DNA of 36,989 nt from the NCBI GenBank assembly GCA_020861095.1, contig JAJBTC010000156.1, forward strand, positions 1-36,989, written 5' to 3'. This DNA is from Bacteroides sp. (lineage in GTDB: Bacteria; Bacteroidota; Bacteroidia; Bacteroidales; Bacteroidaceae). The translations under genes and the position numbers were made by a program. The notes under the pieces are model-generated. The model worked only from the letters and a program-made list of their open reading frames with translations. It did not search any database and had not been told where the DNA came from. Shown piece by piece: positions 9,376 to 18,151 of the stretch (its first letter is position 1; each line of letters opens with the position of its first letter).

Positions 9376-10338
9376 ATGAAAAGAGAGGGAAAATCCTGTG
9401 CGAACGAAAAAACAGCACGCATAATCCGCCGCTACCACCACTATCTGCGCCTGGAAAAATCTCTTTCTGATAATACCCTGGATGCCTATCTGAGGGATCT
9501 GGACAAACTCATGGATTTCCTGGAAGGTGAGAAGTTAGACATCCTGCAGGTGAAACTCACAGACCTGGAACTTTTTGTAACAGGACTCCATGACATCGGC
9601 ATACATGCCCGCTCCCAGGCCCGTATCATATCCGGCATCAAATCTTTTTTTCATTTCCTTATTCTGGAAGATATACTGGAAACAGACCCTAGCGAACTGC
9701 TGGAGACTCCCAAAACAGGGCTTTATTTGCCTGAAGTGCTGACGGTAGAGGAGATCGACCAACTGATAGAAGCCATTGACCTCAGCAAAAAGGAAGGCCA
9801 ACGCAACAAAGCGATCCTTGAAACACTCTACGGTTGCGGATTACGGGTATCCGAACTCACCCATCTGAAACTATCCGAACTCTACCTGGAAGAAGGGTTC
9901 ATCAAAGTAGAAGGAAAAGGAAACAAGCAACGCCTGGTACCGATCTCTCCGAAAGCTGTAAAAGAGATCCGGCTTTATTTTTCCGACAGGAATCAGATAG
10001 AGATAAAAAAAGATCACGAAGATTATGTATTTCTCAGTCGCAGAGGTACCCACCTGTCACGCATCATGATCTTTCATCTGATCAAGGAACTGGCCACGGC
10101 AGCAGGTATCCGGAAAAACATCAGCCCACACACGTTCCGCCATTCTTTCGCAACCCATTTACTGGAAGGAGGAGCCAACCTGAGAGCCATCCAATGCATG
10201 CTGGGTCACGAATCTATCGCGACCACAGAAATATACACACACATTGACCGGCACATGCTGCGCAGTGAGATCATCGAACATCACCCCAGGAACAATCCGC
10301 GCAGAAAGCCTCCTATGGTATCAAAGAATAAAGACTGA
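9376..10338 (+). CDS. xerD: Site-specific tyrosine recombinase XerD
   Basis: A 320-residue tyrosine recombinase that, with a XerC-type partner, resolves chromosome dimers at dif. The N-terminal core-binding SAM-like domain spans about 14-105 and the catalytic domain about 118-300. All catalytic residues are visible: R157 (GCGLRVSEL), K181 (VEGKGNKQR), H252 and R255 (HTFRHSFATHLL), H278 (LGHES) and nucleophile Y287 (TTEIYTHI). Length and the PEVLTVEEID linker fit the housekeeping Xer group rather than mobile-element integrases. No attachment-site duplication, cassette array or phage genes flank it. The first ~10 residues are the only doubtful part; the next in-frame ATG lies far inside the domain. 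Confidence 0.95.
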   Translation: MKREGKSCANEKTARIIRRYHHYLRLEKSLSDNTLDAYLRDLDKLMDFLEGEKLDILQVKLTDLELFVTGLHDIGIHARSQARIISGIKSFFHFLILEDILETDPSELLETPKTGLYLPEVLTVEEIDQLIEAIDLSKKEGQRNKAILETLYGCGLRVSELTHLKLSELYLEEGFIKVEGKGNKQRLVPISPKAVKEIRLYFSDRNQIEIKKDHEDYVFLSRRGTHLSRIMIFHLIKELATAAGIRKNISPHTFRHSFATHLLEGGANLRAIQCMLGHESIATTEIYTHIDRHMLRSEIIEHHPRNNPRRKPPMVSKNKD

Positions 10339-10359
10339 CAGCTTTATGTTTTGTAATAG

Positions 10360-10853
10360 TTCCTTAAACCTTTTCTTTTATTCTTCTCTGCAGCAAACGC
10401 AGAATCTCTGTTAAGAGAAAGAATATATGTACAAACGGATAAACAAACTTATCCGGCCGGTGAATGGGTGTGGATCAAAATGTGTACCACCGATATTCAG
10501 GGAAGCCCCTGTCTGTAAGCAAAGATAGAATACATAGAATTGCCGGATGAGAACGCCGCGCAATCCCAGATAAAGATCGTACTTCACGAAGAAATCGGAC
10601 AAAGCTGGATGGAGTTGCCTGCCACAGGTTCTACGGGTAATGATCGCCTGGTAGCTTATACCCGGTATATGAAGAACGAAGGGGAAAATTGCTTTTTCGG
10701 GAAAATACAGGGAAAGTAAATACGTTTATCGCTGATGGAAAAAGCGAACTTTCCAAAAAGCCCTACCTGTTCCAAAAAAGAATCCGCCCCATAGGTATAT
10801 CCCACTCTCTCCGGACCCGCAAAGCTACTCTACCAGACAAACCGGCATACTGA
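10360..10853 (+). pseudogene. Decayed MG2-domain (alpha-2-macroglobulin-like) exported protein
   Basis: Reading the frame that begins at 10360 gives a signal-peptide-like stretch (LLFFSAANA) and then ERIYVQTDKQTYPAGEWVW, the N-terminal signature of MG2-domain proteins that are common in Bacteroidetes and often fused to TonB-plug modules. It is broken by an in-frame TAA at 10516-10518, resumes in the same frame with ELPATGSTGNDRLVAYTRYM, hits TAA at 10717-10719, and continues after a frame change with VNTFIADGKSEL until TGA at 10851-10853. No start codon remains upstream of the signal stretch. Faint similarity (NLSPNLRTLSV) continues to about 10890. The intact ancestor would have been much longer, so most of the gene is lost. 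Confidence 0.75.
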
Positions 10854-11075
10854 ACACAGAGAATCTTTCGCCCAACCTACGTACCCTATCCGTTTGTAGA
10901 TAAGACTTATATCCTGTAAGAGGCCAACCGCCTTTCCTGTTGTCACATCTGATAAGGTGAGGGCAACTATCTCTTTTCTGTAAAAGATCTTCCCGTATGA
11001 AGGCGCGAAATCCCCTGGTTATAACAAATAGTTCAAAGATCAGGTTCATTAATTTATAATAAATTTAGCATTATG
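10854..11075. other. Gene-free remnant downstream of the MG2 pseudogene
   Basis: No intact gene. Short out-of-frame pieces near 10857-10890 look like a further decayed piece of the MG2-type gene; beyond that nothing is recognisable until the promoter at 11076. Confidence 0.4.
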
Positions 11076-11107
11076 TTTGAAAATAAACTTAAGATTTAAT
11101 ATCTTTG
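11076..11107 (+). promoter_or_regulatory. Promoter of the OmpA/TPR lipoprotein
   Basis: TTTG at 11076-11079 and TATCTTTG at 11100-11107 with a 20-bp spacer form a full match to the Bacteroidetes promoter pattern. The predicted 5' leader is about 75 nt, A-rich before the ATG, in keeping with a highly expressed gene. Confidence 0.78.
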
Positions 11108-11187
11108 TCCGCATAAAGCCCCAATTCGGTTATAAAATACTGATAGAGAGATTTAAAAAAGCACATTTCAATTACAAACATTAAAAT

Positions 11188-12888
11188 ATGCCTAAAATGA
11201 TTAAGAAGTTGTATTTGCCATTACTTATGGCTATGATTGTTGCATTTTCATCATGTAGCAAAAAAATGGGTGAATTGTCATCCGACTATTTCACGACGAC
11301 TCCTCAGGTCCTGGAAGCTGTAGGCGGTAAAGTACCTGTAACCATCAATGGTAAATTCCCGGAAAAGTACTTCAACAAGAAGGCCGTTCTGGAAGTAACT
11401 CCCGTACTGAAATGGGACGGTGGAGAAGTCAGAGGACAACAAGCTGTGTTCCAGGGTGAGAAAGTGGCCGGAAACGACCAGACCATCTCTTACGCAATGG
11501 GTGGTAACTTCACCATGAGAACTTCTTACGACTATGTCCCCGAAATGGCTAAATCAGAGCTTTATCTGGAATTCAGCGGTACAGTGGGTAACAAAGTGGT
11601 CTCTATTCCCGCGGTTAAGATCGCTGATGGTGTGATCGCTACTTCCGAATTGATCGGCGGAACGCTGGAAACAGCCAATCCTGCCAACGGAGACGACGCT
11701 TTCCAACGCATCATCAAAGAAGCTTACCAGGAAAATATCATGTTCCTTATCCAGCAGGCAAACATCCGCAGCAGCGAATTGAACAAAGCCAAAACATTTA
11801 ACCAGGAAGTTGCTGCCGTAAACGACGCTGAGAACAAGAAGATCACCAACATTGAAGTTTCTGCATACGCTTCTCCGGACGGTGCTTATTCTCTGAACGA
11901 CAGACTGGCTGGTAACCGTGAAAGCAATACGACCAAAATGTTGGAAAAAGACCTGAAAAAAGCGAAGATCGATGCTGCGATTGATGGAAAATATACGGCT
12001 GAAGACTGGGAAGGATTCCAGGAACTGGTTTCCAAATCAAACATCCAGGACAAAGAACTTATCCTTCGCGTACTTTCTATGTATCAGGATCCGGAACGCA
12101 GAGAGCAGGAGATCAAAAACATCTCTTCAGTTTACAAAACACTGGCTGATGAAGTACTTCCCGAACTGCGTCGTTCACGTATGACCCTGAACTACGAGAT
12201 CATCGGTAAGTCCGACGAAGAGATCTCAGCCCTGGCAACCTCTGATCCTTCACAGTTGAATCTGGAAGAAATTCTGTATGCTACTACTCTGACTTCAGAC
12301 CCTGCTAAAAAAGAAGCGATCTTTACTCAGACAACCAAACAGTTCCCGAACGACTACCGTGCTTACAACAACTTAGGCAAACTTGCTTATGAAGCCGGCG
12401 ATCTGGATAAAGCTCAGTCTTATCTGAAAAAAGCGGAAAGCATCAAAGCGGCTCCTGAAGTAAACATGAACTTAGGTCTGGTTGCTCTGGCAAAAGGAGA
12501 CAAAGCCACAGCTGAGTCTTACCTGGGTAAAGCCGCTGGCGCAAGAGAACTGGGCGAAGCTCTGGGTAACCTCTACGTGGCACAAGGTCAGTATGACAGA
12601 GCGGTAAGCTCATTCGGCGATACAAAGACCAACAGTGCTGCTCTGGCTCAGATCCTGGCTAAGGATTACAACAAAGCAAGCAACACATTGGAAAATGTAG
12701 AGAACAAAGATGCTTATACAGATTATCTGAAAGCTGTAGTAGGTGCAAGAACCAACAACAAAAACGCAGTAACAAGTAACCTGAAAGCAGCAGTTGCCAA
12801 AGATCCTTCTCTGGGTAAGAAAGCTGCGAGCGATCTGGAATTCTCTAAATATTTCACTGATGCCGACTTCGCAAGTGCGATCAACTAA
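11188..12888 (+). CDS. Outer-membrane lipoprotein with OmpA-like and TPR regions
   Basis: A 566-residue exported lipoprotein: a hydrophobic N-terminus ends in the lipobox AFSSC with Cys23 as the acylated residue. Residues ~30-180 form a beta-rich domain. Around 222-262 the text ITNIEVSAYASPDGAYSLN followed by RLAGNRESN resembles the peptidoglycan-contacting OmpA-C pattern (ASPDG, N..L...R). The second half contains TPR-type helices (ANY-like AYNNLGKLAYEAGDLDKAQSYL at about 393-414, in pieces, then NMNLGLVALAKGD and GNLYVAQGQYDRA). The strong promoter, codon choices favouring a few codons, and strong terminator suggest an abundant envelope protein, perhaps linking outer membrane and cell wall (inference). 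Close relatives occur in Porphyromonas and Parabacteroides as immunoreactive TPR lipoproteins, as I recall. An alternative start three codons downstream is possible. Confidence 0.85.
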   Translation: MPKMIKKLYLPLLMAMIVAFSSCSKKMGELSSDYFTTTPQVLEAVGGKVPVTINGKFPEKYFNKKAVLEVTPVLKWDGGEVRGQQAVFQGEKVAGNDQTISYAMGGNFTMRTSYDYVPEMAKSELYLEFSGTVGNKVVSIPAVKIADGVIATSELIGGTLETANPANGDDAFQRIIKEAYQENIMFLIQQANIRSSELNKAKTFNQEVAAVNDAENKKITNIEVSAYASPDGAYSLNDRLAGNRESNTTKMLEKDLKKAKIDAAIDGKYTAEDWEGFQELVSKSNIQDKELILRVLSMYQDPERREQEIKNISSVYKTLADEVLPELRRSRMTLNYEIIGKSDEEISALATSDPSQLNLEEILYATTLTSDPAKKEAIFTQTTKQFPNDYRAYNNLGKLAYEAGDLDKAQSYLKKAESIKAAPEVNMNLGLVALAKGDKATAESYLGKAAGARELGEALGNLYVAQGQYDRAVSSFGDTKTNSAALAQILAKDYNKASNTLENVENKDAYTDYLKAVVGARTNNKNAVTSNLKAAVAKDPSLGKKAASDLEFSKYFTDADFASAIN

Positions 12889-12921
12889 AGAAGGCCCGTT
12901 ATTGAAATTTAAATAAAAGAG

Positions 12922-12961
12922 TTGCCCGCCAGTAAACAATTGGCGGGCAATTCTTTTTTTT
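12922..12961 (+). terminator. Rho-independent terminator after the OmpA/TPR lipoprotein
   Basis: TTGCCCGCCA (12922-12931) pairs perfectly with TGGCGGGCAA (12941-12950), followed by TTCTTTTTTTT. It is a GC-rich stem with a T-run, a textbook intrinsic terminator, 33 bp after the stop codon. Confidence 0.92.
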
Positions 12962-13057
12962 ATCCTCAAAACCCTTATTTTCGCAGAAACTAAGAAACAG
13001 GAAACAAGCCTGATGTCCTTCATCGCCTCAGGCAGTGTGCGGAAACAGTAAGTTCCG

Positions 13058-13065
13058 TATCTTCG
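13058..13065 (+). promoter_or_regulatory. Possible -7 element for the TlpA-like gene
   Basis: TATCTTCG differs at one base from the TAnnTTTG consensus and sits 22 bp before the ATG at 13088. No clear TTTG is found at the expected -33 position. Confidence 0.4.
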
Positions 13066-13087
13066 TGTAAAAATAAATTTTGTACCT

Positions 13088-14122
13088 ATGAAAAGTCTTT
13101 TGTGGATCGTGTCAATCATCAGCCTTCTCCTGTACGGATGCAAATCCGGAACAGATCAGCAGGCGGTTATCCAGGGCGAGATCATTGGTCTGGACAACGA
13201 TACCATCTATCTGTTCGCGACAGATGAATTTTTCGAACGCGTGGATACCCTGTTCACAGTAGATGGGAAATTCTCTCAGAACCTCCTGGTAGATACACTC
13301 GTACGTGTCACACTCATCGTAAAAGACTCTATTGAATATCCCGTATTTCTGGATAAAGGACAGAACATATCCATCTATGCAAATATAACGTCAGCCTCCG
13401 CTCCCATCCGTATAGAAGGTAATTCACTCAACAAAGAGTACAGCAGATTCCGGAACAGTCTCTACGAGACAGACACACTATCGAAGGAAGAGATATTGGA
13501 AAAAACAGAAGAGTTTATACGTTCCAACCCCGCTTCCCCCGTATCCGCTTATCTGCTCGATACGTATTATTTACAAGTCGCAAATCCGGATTACGAAAAG
13601 ATCAGGGAACTGATCGGAGGGATGACCGGCGACCTGAAAGACCTTCCTTTTATACAACAGGCCAATGATGTGGCCGAACAACAGGAAAAAACCGTTACAG
13701 GAAAGACAGCACCGGCATTCAACCTGAAAAATCCAGAAGGAAAAAGTATCCTGCGGACCAGCTTCCGGGACAAATACCTGGTACTGCATTTCTGGGCATC
13801 CTGGTGCGACTCCTGTTCACAAAGCCTTCCTCCACTTAAAGAAATATACCATACCTATAAAAAACAAGATAAGTTTGCCCTGTTAGGCATATCTTTAGAC
13901 CTCAACCGCGCAGACTGGGAGCAGGCTATTGAAAAAGATACGCTGGGCTGGGAACAGGTAAGTGATCTGTCCGGATGGAATGGATCGGTTGTCAAACAAT
14001 ACGGTATCCTGTCTCTTCCTTCTTACACGCTGATTGGGCCGGACGGCAGAATCCTGGCTCAGAAAATGACACTGGATTCTCTATCGGTCAGGCTCCGGGA
14101 AGTGTTCGGAACAAAAGAATAA
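13088..14122 (+). CDS. TlpA-like thioredoxin-fold lipoprotein (DUF4369 type)
   Basis: A 344-residue periplasm-facing lipoprotein: signal peptide with lipobox LLYGC (Cys18). Residues ~28-120 match the beta-sandwich N-terminal domain (DUF4369-like: GEIIGLDNDTIYL, then DGKFSQ) that precedes thioredoxin domains in Bacteroidetes. The C-terminal ~140 residues form an AhpC/TSA/TlpA thioredoxin fold with the redox motif WCDSC in HFWASWCDSCSQSLPP and the cis-Pro segment LSLPSYTLIGPDG. Its likely role is thiol-disulfide exchange or reductant supply in the periplasm. A helical linker (residues ~125-200) joins the halves, as in known members. It is a single gene with its own probable promoter; comM follows after 108 bp. 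Confidence 0.93.
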   Translation: MKSLLWIVSIISLLLYGCKSGTDQQAVIQGEIIGLDNDTIYLFATDEFFERVDTLFTVDGKFSQNLLVDTLVRVTLIVKDSIEYPVFLDKGQNISIYANITSASAPIRIEGNSLNKEYSRFRNSLYETDTLSKEEILEKTEEFIRSNPASPVSAYLLDTYYLQVANPDYEKIRELIGGMTGDLKDLPFIQQANDVAEQQEKTVTGKTAPAFNLKNPEGKSILRTSFRDKYLVLHFWASWCDSCSQSLPPLKEIYHTYKKQDKFALLGISLDLNRADWEQAIEKDTLGWEQVSDLSGWNGSVVKQYGILSLPSYTLIGPDGRILAQKMTLDSLSVRLREVFGTKE

Positions 14123-14230
14123 TTGCAAGTGAGTTTCAGCGCCTGTTCCTAAGTCGACCGTTTCTTTATTGACTTCGCCGACCGTTGGTTCAGGCTTGTT
14201 TTAACCAGAAAACCTTTACTGATACACGAT

Positions 14231-15766
14231 ATGCTCGTCAAAACATTCGGAGCGGCAGTACACGGTATTGACGCGATCCTGATCACCATCGAAGTAAATA
14301 GCTCCCGGGGATGTATGTTCTACATGGTGGGGCTACCCGACTCTGCCGTCAGAGAAAGCCATCAGCGTATCCTTTCGGCCCTACAGGTAAACGGCTACAA
14401 GATCCCGACCAGTAACCTGGTGATCAACATGGCCCCCGCGGATATCCGCAAAGAGGGAGCCGCCTATGATCTTCCCTTAGCCATAGGGATACTGGCAGCC
14501 GGTGAGATGATATCCGCAGATAAGTTGCCACACTACCTGATCATGGGCGAACTGAGCTTAGACGGAACTTTACAACCGATAAAAGGGGCTCTGCCTATGG
14601 CGATCAAAGCCCGGGAAGCCGGATTTCAGGGCATGATCCTCCCTCGTCAGAATGCACGGGAAGCGGCTGTGGTAAACAACCTGAGTGTTTATGGAATGGA
14701 TTCCCTGAAAGAGGTCATCGGGTTTTTCAATTCGGAAAGCGACCCGCAACCCATCGTTGTGCATACCCGGGAAGAGTTTCAAAGAGAACAAAAAGAATCG
14801 CTATTCGATTTCGCGGATGTCAAAGGCCAGGAAAATGTAAAACGCGCGGTGGAGGTAGCTGCCGCAGGAGGCCACAACCTGCTTATGATCGGTGCACCCG
14901 GCAGCGGGAAGTCCATGATGGCCAAACGCCTTCCTTCTATCCTGCCTCCTTTGTCACTCGCGGAGAGCCTGGAAACCACAAAAATACATTCGGTAGCGGG
15001 AATGTTGGACCGGCATACTTCGCTCATCACCCATCGCCCTTTCCGCGATCCGCATCATACGGTATCCCAGATAGCATTGGTAGGAGGGGGCAACTATCCA
15101 CAGCCGGGAGAGATCAGCCTGGCACACAATGGAGTCTTATTCTTAGATGAACTGCCGGAATACAACCGCAATGCCCTGGAGGTCTTACGCCAACCGCTGG
15201 AAGACCGGAAGATCACCATCTCCCGTGTACGGTCTACAGTGGAGTATCCTGCCGGATTTATGTTGGTCGCTTCCATGAATCCCTGCCCGTGCGGTTATTA
15301 CAACCACCCGACCAAACCTTGTGTATGTAGCCCGGGACAGGTACAAAAATATCTCAACCGCATCTCAGGTCCTTTGCTGGATCGGATCGATCTTCAGATT
15401 GAGATCGTACCGGTGCCGTTTGAAAAGATATCAGAAAGATCTTCGTCGGAAGCCAGTCGGTACATACGGGAAAGAGTGGTGCGTGCCAGGGAAATCCAGG
15501 AAAAACGATTCGCAACCTGTCCGGGTATACATACAAACGCGCAAATGACCCCCAAACTGATTGGTATGTATGCACAGCCCGACGAGAAAGGACTATCTTT
15601 ACTGAAAACTGCCATGACCCGTTTCGGACTATCGGCCCGTGCCTACGACCGTATCCTGAAAGTAGCACGTACCATCGCCGATCTCGAAAGTTCCAGCGAT
15701 ATTCAATCTTCTCATCTGGCGGAAGCGATCGGATACCGGAATCTGGATAGGGAAAGCTGGATATAA
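14231..15766 (+). CDS. comM: YifB/ComM family Mg chelatase-like AAA+ ATPase
   Basis: A 511-residue AAA+ protein of the YifB/ComM group. ComM acts as a hexameric helicase that promotes branch migration during natural transformation in some Proteobacteria; in Bacteroidetes the role is not established. Domains: N-terminal Lon-protease-like ChlI domain (~20-145), AAA+ core with Walker A GAPGSGKS at 221-228, Walker B GVLFLDELPEYNR at about 300-312, and a C-terminal Mg_chelatase_C region from about 400. The Cys-rich insert NPCPCGYYNHPTKPCVC (about 348-364) is a family hallmark. Start context is good and length is normal. It stands alone, with converging minus-strand genes beyond. Confidence 0.93.
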   Translation: MLVKTFGAAVHGIDAILITIEVNSSRGCMFYMVGLPDSAVRESHQRILSALQVNGYKIPTSNLVINMAPADIRKEGAAYDLPLAIGILAAGEMISADKLPHYLIMGELSLDGTLQPIKGALPMAIKAREAGFQGMILPRQNAREAAVVNNLSVYGMDSLKEVIGFFNSESDPQPIVVHTREEFQREQKESLFDFADVKGQENVKRAVEVAAAGGHNLLMIGAPGSGKSMMAKRLPSILPPLSLAESLETTKIHSVAGMLDRHTSLITHRPFRDPHHTVSQIALVGGGNYPQPGEISLAHNGVLFLDELPEYNRNALEVLRQPLEDRKITISRVRSTVEYPAGFMLVASMNPCPCGYYNHPTKPCVCSPGQVQKYLNRISGPLLDRIDLQIEIVPVPFEKISERSSSEASRYIRERVVRAREIQEKRFATCPGIHTNAQMTPKLIGMYAQPDEKGLSLLKTAMTRFGLSARAYDRILKVARTIADLESSSDIQSSHLAEAIGYRNLDRESWI

Positions 15767-16074
15767 GTAAGGTCAGAACTTATTTATAATCAGGTAAGAC
15801 AGTTTCCGGCTGCATCTGATTGGCTGAAACATACCATCCTATCGTAGGGGAATGTACCATCTCGAAACATACTGCTGGTAGAATTTTTCACCTGAAAATA
15901 CATACTCTTGGGTTGGACATATATAGCGGAGAGGCAAACAGGAAGGTGCAAATATGAAAACGCAAATATGGAGATGCAAATATGTATCTCGTATGTTTGC
16001 ATCTAAAACGTAATGTATAGGGATTTACAAAATGTAATTTCAATCGTACATCGTAAATCGTCCAATCGTAAATC
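15767..16074. repeat. Intergenic block with decayed palindromic element (modules A and B)
   Basis: No gene. At 15911-15932 GGTTGGACATATATAGCGGAGA is a diverged copy of the 34-bp unit found at 20611-20715. It is followed by several gCAAATATG/GCAAATATGTATCTC pieces up to about 16005, decayed GAGACGCA-type palindromes. At 16038-16074 lies a clean module B made of CAATCGTA/CATCGTAAATCGTCC units, ending one or two bases from the radical SAM stop codon (16075-16077). Confidence 0.65.
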
Positions 16075-17145
16075 TCATGACTTTAGTCGCTTGTAATGAC
16101 ATACCAGCAGTTCCCCTTGTTCATCCCGCAGGTGTATACCGTTGCCTTCACAGTAACGGAAAAATTCACACTCGGCACAAGCTCCCTGACGGGCCCATTC
16201 GCGGTTCCTGAATTTGACGAAACGCTGGTTCCAGACATCTATAAAATGGTCTGTATAAATATTCCCCTGATGAAAATTGCTGCGTATGCTGGGACAGGCC
16301 GAGATGGAGCCGTCTGCCAGAACAGAAGCTACCGTCACTCCCGCACTGCAATGATACAGGCTATCCCGTACCTCTCCTTCGTAGCGGCCCAGAAAGCCTT
16401 CACAACCATAGCTTAGTTTCATCTGCTTTTTCCGCCGTACCTCTTTCACAAACTCAAGTAAACCATTAAATTCTTCACTGGAGAGTTGGAATTCGGGATA
16501 TTGGGCAGCCCTCCCTAAAGGAAATATAGTAAATACCCTCCAGTTCCTGACCCCCATCCGGAACAGGTAGTCTCTGAACTCAGAAAGGCGGGGATAGTTT
16601 TTACGGTTCACACATGTAACCACATCCCAGACGATCTCCCGTTCATGCACCAGCATTTTTATCGCTTCCAGTGCCTTTCCATAACTATCCGCATGTCCTC
16701 TCATCCAGTTATGCTCTTCTTCAAACCCGTCCAGACTAATGGTCATGGAATGAATGCCGGCCGCAAGCAAACGGTCCAGTTTTTTCCGATCGAGCAACCG
16801 GCCATTGGAAACGATGCCCCAGGGAATTTCACGTCTGTAGAGTTCAAGACCAATCTGTTCGATATCCTTACGTACCAAAGGTTCACCTCCGGTCAGGATC
16901 ACATTCATGTCATGAGGGTTTACATGAGGAAGCAGCGAATCCACAACCTGTAGAAAATCTTCCGCCGGCATATCTTTTACAGTGGATGATTGCCGGCAAT
17001 CACTACCACAGTGCTTACAATGAAGATTACAACGCAACGTACATTCCCAGAACAGACTGCGCAATGGATGAAGTTCCTTCTGATTATGAAAGACCTTACG
17101 CGCGATTTCTAACGCCAGACGCTTACGCACAGATAATTCACCCAT
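16075..17145 (-). CDS. Radical SAM/SPASM enzyme of an rSAM/lipoprotein pair
   Basis: A 356-residue radical SAM enzyme. The [4Fe-4S] motif is CNLHCKHC (Cys39, Cys43, Cys46); TGGEPL at 85-90 and GIVSNGRLL near 115 are SAM-fold motifs. The C-terminal SPASM region has Cys266, Cys284, Cys323, Cys326, Cys332 and Cys349; the usual GGC segment is GNG in CEGNGIHL, so one canonical ligand is missing. SPASM enzymes mature peptides and proteins through auxiliary clusters. The best family match from memory is TIGR04133 (radical SAM, rSAM/lipoprotein system), and the predicted lipoprotein partner lies 307 bp upstream on the same strand, which supports this strongly. The reaction is unknown. Heme d1/PqqE-like relatives are less likely given the context. 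A palindromic repeat module touches the stop codon. Confidence 0.88.
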   Translation of the reverse strand: MGELSVRKRLALEIARKVFHNQKELHPLRSLFWECTLRCNLHCKHCGSDCRQSSTVKDMPAEDFLQVVDSLLPHVNPHDMNVILTGGEPLVRKDIEQIGLELYRREIPWGIVSNGRLLDRKKLDRLLAAGIHSMTISLDGFEEEHNWMRGHADSYGKALEAIKMLVHEREIVWDVVTCVNRKNYPRLSEFRDYLFRMGVRNWRVFTIFPLGRAAQYPEFQLSSEEFNGLLEFVKEVRRKKQMKLSYGCEGFLGRYEGEVRDSLYHCSAGVTVASVLADGSISACPSIRSNFHQGNIYTDHFIDVWNQRFVKFRNREWARQGACAECEFFRYCEGNGIHLRDEQGELLVCHYKRLKS

Positions 17146-17452
17146 ACTTACTTCTTTTTACATATTACTGAGCTCTGTCTCTTCCATAAAAAACAAACTA
17201 CTCTCTTCCTTCTGACCCATCAAAAGAAAGGGGTAGCTTCATCCGCTGAACCGGTTTTTATTCAGAGAATCTGAGAATCATATAGTATCGTATTTTCAAT
17301 GCGGAAAGAATCCTTCCATAACATACACAGCCTGTCAGACCAGGAATTTCTCCCGGTCAGAGGCAGACAGAGAAAAATCCGTTTCCGGCTACAGCAAATG
17401 TATGTTTTTCAGCCGGATCAACGGGCGACCAGGTGCCCACACAGTAGCACCA
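17146..17452. other. Spacer between lipoprotein and radical SAM gene
   Basis: 307 bp without a supportable gene. On the minus strand there is only a 20-codon ATG reading frame (MLWKDSF...), too weak to call a peptide. I see no clear terminator or promoter, so the lipoprotein and enzyme could be cotranscribed. Confidence 0.4.
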
Positions 17453-17914
17453 TTAATTGCCTTTCAACTGCACCTGTATATGCTGTGAGGCACTTCCTTC
17501 GTACCAACCATTGCTTCCTTCCGGAGAAATACCCCGGAAATCTATATCTACAGAATCTATCGGTTGGTGAGCAGAAGAGACCTCTTTCTCAGGCAAAAGA
17601 TACATACGGAATCTATTGAATAAACTTTCCCGGATCACAATGAATTCTCCGTTCACATCTGTATATACAATCTCTTCACCGCCCGCTTCAAAAGCGGAAG
17701 CCGGCGTCGGATAATTGTCAGTAACAACGATCCCCAATCCGGATACCCCCTCTCCTGCGGCATCCAGAACAGTCCCCTTCATTTCATACCGGGCATGAGG
17801 GACTCCATATTCCGTGGGCTGTTCACTTTCACAAGAAGCAAATCCCAGAAAAGTCAAGATCATCGACAAAATGCGGTTGATAAAACCCAACCTCCTTTTT
17901 CTACCTATTATCAT
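17453..17914 (-). CDS. Putative radical SAM-associated lipoprotein (substrate candidate)
   Basis: A 153-residue lipoprotein. A basic N-terminus (GRKRRLGFINR) and hydrophobic stretch end in the lipobox GFASC, with Cys28 the only cysteine in the protein. It is followed by ESEQPTEYGVPHARYEMKGTV, here split as Glu-rich linker then YGxPxA and a KGTV strand, the signature I recall for TIGR04134 (lipoprotein with rSAM). The remainder resembles a carboxypeptidase-regulatory-like beta sandwich (VLDAAGEGVSGLGIVVTD, then YTDVNGEFIV). It lies upstream of the radical SAM enzyme on the same strand. Because its one Cys is lipidated, a thioether (sactionine-type) crosslink is unlikely; a modification on other side chains or the backbone is more plausible (inference). 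Confidence 0.8.
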   Translation of the reverse strand: MIIGRKRRLGFINRILSMILTFLGFASCESEQPTEYGVPHARYEMKGTVLDAAGEGVSGLGIVVTDNYPTPASAFEAGGEEIVYTDVNGEFIVIRESLFNRFRMYLLPEKEVSSAHQPIDSVDIDFRGISPEGSNGWYEGSASQHIQVQLKGN

Positions 17915-18151
17915 ACTAAATTGTGCGCATCAGGGTTATCTTTCTGTTGCCAAAGCACTACATAGAACTATGTATTCCCAGAGTGAGTTCGTCCATCCGG
18001 ACCAGCATGGATTAAAAAATTTCATTTTAAAAACAATGCTGCATGCATAAAAGTTCAATTTCCGCATGACAGAGCCGGGACAAACCTTTTTATTTACATA
18101 AAATGCACTTTTAACAGAAATATTGCGTCACAAGTATACTTTTTTAAACTT

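Noticed and set aside
9376..10338. Integrase of a prophage or integron
   Set aside because: Housekeeping XerD length and motifs; no att duplications, cassettes or phage genes flank it.
17299..17619. 106-codon plus-strand frame across the rSAM-lipoprotein spacer
   Set aside because: Antisense to the lipoprotein's 3' half, without any family signal.
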